Shown here: positions 60,368-64,000 of the stretch, in pieces | Position numbering within the stretch: position 1 is the stretch's first letter | Layout of the letters: the number at the start of each line of letters is the position of its first letter | Source of the DNA: Paraburkholderia sp. Ac-20340 | GTDB lineage: Bacteria; Pseudomonadota; Gammaproteobacteria; Burkholderiales; Burkholderiaceae | Direction: 5' to 3' | NCBI RefSeq assembly: GCF_017104965.1 | Contig: NZ_JAAGPR010000024.1 | Coordinates: 1 to 64,000 of the forward strand | DNA: 64,000 nt | The notes under the pieces: generated by a model | Told to the model about the DNA's origin: nothing | The model's input: the letters and a program-made list of their open reading frames with translations, nothing else | Database searches by the model: none | Program-made: the position numbers and the translations under genes

Positions 60368-61230
60368 ACAGCGTTCCAACCTCAACCGTCGAACGGATAC
60401 AGCGTTACCTCGTTGGCTTGCGTATGCCGCGTGCGCTTGAAGCGCTGGATGCCACCTTGAAGCGTTTCGAACAGGGCGACAGCTCGATGCTCGAAGTGCT
60501 GGAGACGTTGCTGGGCGAGGAGTTCACGACGCGCGAGACGCGGCGCATCCGCATGGCGCTGCAGACAGCGAGGCTGGGCACCGTCAAGACGCTCGCCGGA
60601 TATGACTTCAGCTTCCAGCCGAGTCTCGATCGCGATCGCATCATGACGCTTGCGCAACTTGAGTTCATCGAACGACGCCAGACGGTCCACTTCCTCGGGC
60701 CGCCAGGAACTGGCAAATCACACCTCTCCATTGCGCTAGGTGTCGAAGCGGTGCGTGCGGGCAAGAGCGTGTACTTCGGCTCACTGGCAGAAATCGTCAA
60801 TTCGATGGCGAAGGCCGAACGCGAAGGCAACCTCGCCCAGCGTGTGCGCTTTCTTGCGCGCAACAGTCTGCTCATCGTTGACGAGATCGGCTATCTGCCG
60901 ATCGGCTCCAACGGGGGCAACTTGTTCTTCCAGCTCGTCAACGCGTGTTACGAGCGCTGCGCCATCGTCCTCACGTCCAATCGCAGCTTCGGCGAATGGG
61001 GCGAGGTCTTCGGCGACACCGTCGTCGCAGCGGCGCTGCTCGACAGGTTGCTGCATCACGCGATTGTTGTCCAGATTGAAGGTTCGTCGTACCGGCTGCG
61101 GGAGCATGCCGATCTCCTGCCTGACCACCTGCGCAACCGACCATCCGCCCTAAACCCGGCACCGGTCGAACCTGCTAACCGACGCCCGGGTCGCCCCCGA
61201 AAGAGCTCACCTGATCCATTCAGCGGCTGA
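60364..61230 (+). CDS. istB: IS21 helper ATPase IstB (2)
   Basis: The 288-residue IstB shows Walker A FLGPPGTGKSHLSIALGVEA near 117-136, Walker B NSLLIVDEIGYLPIGSNGGN, and ERCAIVLTSNRSFGEWGEVF. It ends in a Pro/Arg-rich tail (NRRPGRPRKSSPDPFSG). It is intact and coupled to istA through ATGA. Confidence 0.92.
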   Translation: MNSVPTSTVERIQRYLVGLRMPRALEALDATLKRFEQGDSSMLEVLETLLGEEFTTRETRRIRMALQTARLGTVKTLAGYDFSFQPSLDRDRIMTLAQLEFIERRQTVHFLGPPGTGKSHLSIALGVEAVRAGKSVYFGSLAEIVNSMAKAEREGNLAQRVRFLARNSLLIVDEIGYLPIGSNGGNLFFQLVNACYERCAIVLTSNRSFGEWGEVFGDTVVAAALLDRLLHHAIVVQIEGSSYRLREHADLLPDHLRNRPSALNPAPVEPANRRPGRPRKSSPDPFSG

Positions 61231-61299
61231 TCACCGCAAATACACAGGGTGGGGAAATTTACTTCGACGATTCTGAGGAAATTAAGTCCGACGTTGACA

Positions 61300-62089
61300 A
61301 CGCGTCATTGATGCCAGCGCGGCGCATACCAAGCTCGAAGTCGCGCGTTACTACTAGGCAATCGCAGAATGGGCACTGCCACACCTTCGCGATCGGCCGC
61401 TCTCGCTTGTCCGGGCGCCGGACGGCATCGATGGCCAGCTCTTTTTCCAGAAACACGAGGAGCGGGCGAAGGTTCCGGCTGCCGAGGAACTGCCCGTCGA
61501 ACTGCATCCGGGACACGCGGCGCTGCTCGTGGCCAACAATGCCCGGGCCGTGGTCGGACTTGTGCAGATAGGCGTGATCGAACTGCATACCTGGAATGCG
61601 GTCTCGGCCGACCTTGGGCACCCCGACCGGATGATCTTCGATCTTGACCCGGACCCGGCGCTTGAATGGAGCCGCATGATCGAGGCGCCCCAGCTACTCA
61701 AGGTGGTGCTCGACGAATTCGGTCTCGCGTCATTTCCCAAGACCAGTGGCGACAAGGGGCTACATATCGTTGTGCCGCTGACCGGCGGCCAAGATTGGGA
61801 AAACGTGAAGGCGTTCTCGAAGTGCGTGGCAAAGCACATGCAGCGGGTGGTGCTTTCACGGTTTACCGCAGTGTCGGGGCCGCGGAACCGCGTCGGGAAA
61901 ATCTTTATCGACTATCTGCGCAATGCGAAGGGCGCCACGTCGGTTGCGGCCTATTCGGTTCGGGCCCGTCCCGGCATGGGTGTTTCAATGCCCGTGGCCT
62001 GGGGAGAGCTGCCATCGCTCAGGTCTGCGCATGAATGGACAATGCAGTCAGCGCTCGCGCGTCAACGTCGCCTGGGTGGTGATGCCTAG
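61300..62089 (+). pseudogene. ligD: LigD fragment 3: polymerase (primase-like) domain
   Basis: The frame continues VIDASAAHTKLEVARYY, then meets TAG at 61355-61357 where relatives have Glu. It goes on AIAEWALPHLRDRPLSLVRA, PDGIDGQLFFQKHEERAKVP, HTWNAVSADLGHPDRMIFDL, DPDPALEWSRM and TSGDKGLHIVVPL. The metal-binding Asp pair (DLDPD) and SGDKGLH are the signature of LigD polymerase domains. The C-terminus (SRFTAVSGPRNRVGKIFIDY) is complete. The nonsense codon and the IS21 insertion make it dead as part of full-length LigD. A downstream start could still yield a partial domain. Confidence 0.82.
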
Positions 62090-62227
62090 CAGGGTTACTG
62101 GACTGTCCGGCAGGCGATCAGCAACGCGATGCGGCGTGCCGTCGGCGCGTGATGCGCAGAAGGCTTCGCTTCTCCGCGTGAGCAGTAAGCGCTGCACGAG
62201 CGCCGTCTTGACAGGCGCGCGGGATCT

Positions 62228-63799
62228 TCAGGCGTTTGCGCGAAGCTGGTCCGCAACGACCCACGGCATGAGTTCGTCAACGCGGTTGATCGCGTGGTCG
62301 GCGATGCGTGCGAGCACGAAGCGCAGATACGCCTCGGGATCGACATCGTTGAGTTTCGCCGTGCCGATGAGGCTGTAGATCACGGCAGCGCGTTCGCCAC
62401 CCGAGTCAGCGCCGGCGAACAGATAGTTACGTCGGCCGATGGCCACCCCGCGCAACGCGCGCTCGACTGGCAGGTTGTCGATTTCGAGCCGGCCGTCATC
62501 GCAATAACGCGTGAATGCCTCCCACCGGTTCAGGGCGTAGAGGATCGCCCGACTCGTGTCGGATTTGCGCGAGAGCGTTTCCAGCGTTGTTGTGAGCCAC
62601 GCATGGAAGTGCTCGAGTAGCGGCCGCGCATGCACCTGTCGATATGCCCGGCGCTCATCGGGTGGTTTGCCCCGGATCGTTTCCTCGATCTTGTACAACA
62701 CACCGATACGCTCGAGCGCTTCGGTGTTCAGCGCATTCGGACGTGCCGCGTGCAACTCGTAGAACTGGCGTCGCGCGTGGGCCCAACAGGCTGCTTCAAT
62801 CACACGCCCGGTTTCGTAGATGGCCCGGTAGCCGCCGTACGCGTCAGCCTGCAATGTGCCGCTGAACGACTCGAGGTGCTGTTGCGGATGGATGCCCTTG
62901 CGATCTGGCGTGTAAGTGAACCATACCGCCGGCGGCGTCATATCGGCCGAGGTGCGATCATCGCGCACATACACCCACAAGCGACCGGTCTTCGTCTTGC
63001 CGTTGCCCGGCGCGAGCACCGGTACCGGCGTGTCATCGGCGTGGAGTTTCGTTGCCGCCATCACGTGACGACGCAACGCCTCGACGAGAGGTTGCAGGAG
63101 CGTCGCGGCGTGACCGACCCACTTCGCGAGTAGCGAGCGATCAAGCTCCACGCCTTCGCGTGCGTACATGACCGACTGCCGGTAGAGCGGTAAGTGATCG
63201 GCGAACTTCGAGACCAACACGTGAGCCAGTAGTCCGGGGCCGGCCAGGCCACGCTCGATCGGTCGGCTCGGTGCTGCTGCCTGTGCGATGTGGTCACAAC
63301 ACGAGCAGGCGAACTTCGGTCGCACATGCCGGATCACGCGGAAGCTTGCCGGCACGTACTCGAGTTGTTCAGCAACGTCTTCGCCCAGGAGCTTCATCTT
63401 GCTGCCGCACTCCGGGCACTTCTCGCCCGACTCGGGCAAATACGTTTGAACGTCGCGCGGCAGATGTTCGGGCAATCGCCTGCGCGGTGCCTGTTCCGGT
63501 ACCGTGAGCGTTGCCTTCGGAATTTCAACTGGCATCGCGCCTTCGTCGGCTTCGAGCTCTTCGAGTCGCAGTTCGAGTTGCTCGATCTGCCGGTCCGGTC
63601 TCTCGGACTTGCGCCCGAACTGCATGCGGCGCAGCTTCGCGATCAGCAGCTTCAGGTGCTCGATCTCAGCCTTGCCCGTGGCGATGACCGCCTCCTGCGA
63701 GTCGACGACATCCTGCAGGCGTTCAATCCTGGCGTCGCGCTCGCGCAGCAGCGCTTTCAAGGCATCGATGTCGTCGGGAAGGGTGTCGGCCGAAGTCAT
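62228..63799 (-). CDS. tnpC: IS66 transposase TnpC
   Basis: The 523-residue DDE transposase has an N-terminal leucine-zipper region (LLRERDARIERLQDVVDSQE, then KAEIEHLKLLIAKLRRMQFG). A zinc finger follows (KCPECGSKMKLL, FACSCCDH), then the catalytic core with Asp in TKLHADDTPVPVLAPGNG, Asp in LQADAYGGYRAIYE, and CWAHARRQFYEL. IDNLPVERALRGVAIGRRNY carries the Glu. A C-terminal IS66 tail follows. It is complete. Confidence 0.93.
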   Translation of the reverse strand: MTSADTLPDDIDALKALLRERDARIERLQDVVDSQEAVIATGKAEIEHLKLLIAKLRRMQFGRKSERPDRQIEQLELRLEELEADEGAMPVEIPKATLTVPEQAPRRRLPEHLPRDVQTYLPESGEKCPECGSKMKLLGEDVAEQLEYVPASFRVIRHVRPKFACSCCDHIAQAAAPSRPIERGLAGPGLLAHVLVSKFADHLPLYRQSVMYAREGVELDRSLLAKWVGHAATLLQPLVEALRRHVMAATKLHADDTPVPVLAPGNGKTKTGRLWVYVRDDRTSADMTPPAVWFTYTPDRKGIHPQQHLESFSGTLQADAYGGYRAIYETGRVIEAACWAHARRQFYELHAARPNALNTEALERIGVLYKIEETIRGKPPDERRAYRQVHARPLLEHFHAWLTTTLETLSRKSDTSRAILYALNRWEAFTRYCDDGRLEIDNLPVERALRGVAIGRRNYLFAGADSGGERAAVIYSLIGTAKLNDVDPEAYLRFVLARIADHAINRVDELMPWVVADQLRANA

Positions 63800-63829
63800 G
63801 ACCGACAGTTTACGTGTCGGCGCCGACGT

Positions 63830-64000
63830 TTACAACGCAGAAGTGGGTTGCGCCGTGCGCGTGGGCTGGCGCCAGTCGATGCCTTCGAGCAGCATCGAAA
63901 GCTGCGCGGGACTCAGGCAGACCGTTCCGCTCGTGGCTTGAGGCCACACGAAACGTCCCTTCTCGAGGCGCTTCATGAGCAGGCACAATCCATCGCCGCT
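63830..64000 (-). CDS. tnpB: IS66 TnpB, C-terminal part (cut by window edge)
   Basis: The minus frame entering at 64000 reads LCLLMKRLEKGRFVWPQATS, then LSPAQLSMLLEGIDWRQP and ends at 63830. This is the conserved C-terminal half of IS66 Orf2. It keeps the tail that the other copy lost. It is 30 bases upstream of tnpC. The N-terminus lies outside the window. Confidence 0.85.
   Translation of the reverse strand, partial: SGDGLCLLMKRLEKGRFVWPQATSGTVCLSPAQLSMLLEGIDWRQPTRTAQPTSAL

Larger units (their letters stand above)
58988..61299 (+). mobile_element. IS21-family element (2) inserted in ligD
   Basis: The ends are long inverted repeats: left TGTCAGCGTCGGA with CGTCGAAGTAATTTTCCCCA further in, right (reversed) TGTCAACGTCGGA with CGTCGAAGTAAATTTCCCCA. 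ACGCG is duplicated on both sides (58983-58987 and 61300-61304). Deleting the element and one ACGCG joins the ligD frame as SISDAGR-VIDASAAHTKLE. It holds intact istA and istB, so it is probably still active. Confidence 0.92.
62185..64000 (-). mobile_element. IS66-family element at the right edge
   Basis: GTAAGCGCTGCACGAGCG at 62185 is an IS66-type terminus. The element contains tnpC and the end of tnpB on the minus strand and runs off the window. It lies 95 bases after LigD fragment 3. It is a different IS66 from the copy at 0.1-0.9 kb, judged by the tnpB tails. Confidence 0.8.

Noticed and set aside
62294..63133. Plus-strand open frames within the right IS66
   Set aside because: Antisense to tnpC, which is complete and well conserved.
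1..64000. Composite transposon flanked by two IS66 copies
   Set aside because: The two IS66 copies differ in their TnpB sequences, and the left copy is truncated, so they are unlikely to move the window together.

Overview
The window reads as high-GC DNA from a Burkholderiales bacterium (Burkholderia/Paraburkholderia/Caballeronia type). Two trimeric porins of the beta-proteobacterial Gram-negative porin type, a DUF3717-type protein, a plasmid antirestriction protein, a mobilization block and many insertion sequences suggest a megaplasmid or a plastic accessory region. No rRNA, tRNA, CRISPR or phage structural genes were found. The genus is an inference, since no marker gene is present.

Layout. 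0-2.2 kb is IS debris: one IS end cutting an IS66 copy, which abuts a decayed IS110. 2.2-14.0 kb is a metabolic block: a fused indolepyruvate:ferredoxin oxidoreductase, EtfB and EtfA, a Cache-domain chemoreceptor, an acyl-CoA dehydrogenase, a 3-hydroxyacyl-CoA dehydrogenase and a LysR regulator. It fits oxidation of aromatic or branched 2-oxoacids to acyl-CoA and onward beta-oxidation. 14.0-21.6 kb is scarred DNA: an IS2-type element split by an IS110, an orphan response regulator with a degenerate receiver, a MaoC dehydratase, the front of an MHS transporter joined to the tail of a deacylase, a Tn3 transposase remnant and an ISNCY copy. An HD nucleotidase follows at 21.8-22.4 kb.

23.3-33.2 kb is a coherent catabolic cluster: AraC regulator, cupin, SDR, cupin, SDR, porin on the plus strand; SDR and MFS transporter on the minus strand; then an SDR, a MarR regulator and a two-domain cupin. 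A 17-base site (16/17 identical) lies exactly 42 nt upstream of both the MFS gene and the bicupin gene, in the same orientation. This points to a MarR regulon. The substrate is unknown; the cupins resemble diketone/hydroxyketone-cleaving dioxygenases.

34.4-45.9 kb is a plasmid mobilization and maintenance block: PH-domain membrane protein, LPD7 relaxase, MobC, accessory genes, a candidate oriT with three hairpins, a large ParB-like protein, antirestriction protein, DUF932 and DUF3717 proteins, a tandem 198-bp GNRA-hairpin repeat and an HTH protein. Two matching palindromes sit between the divergent parB-like and antirestriction genes, and a perfect LexA-type box precedes the gene at 45.4-45.9 kb. 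A 3.3-kb transposon carrying only tniQ, tniB and tniA follows (45,984-49,281).

49.6-62.1 kb holds one ligD gene broken into three collinear pieces. The first gap contains a second catabolic set (LysR, porin, amidohydrolase, DoeB-like deacylase, MFS) plus an IS21. The second gap is exactly one IS21 copy with a 5-bp target duplication. The window ends inside an IS66 element.
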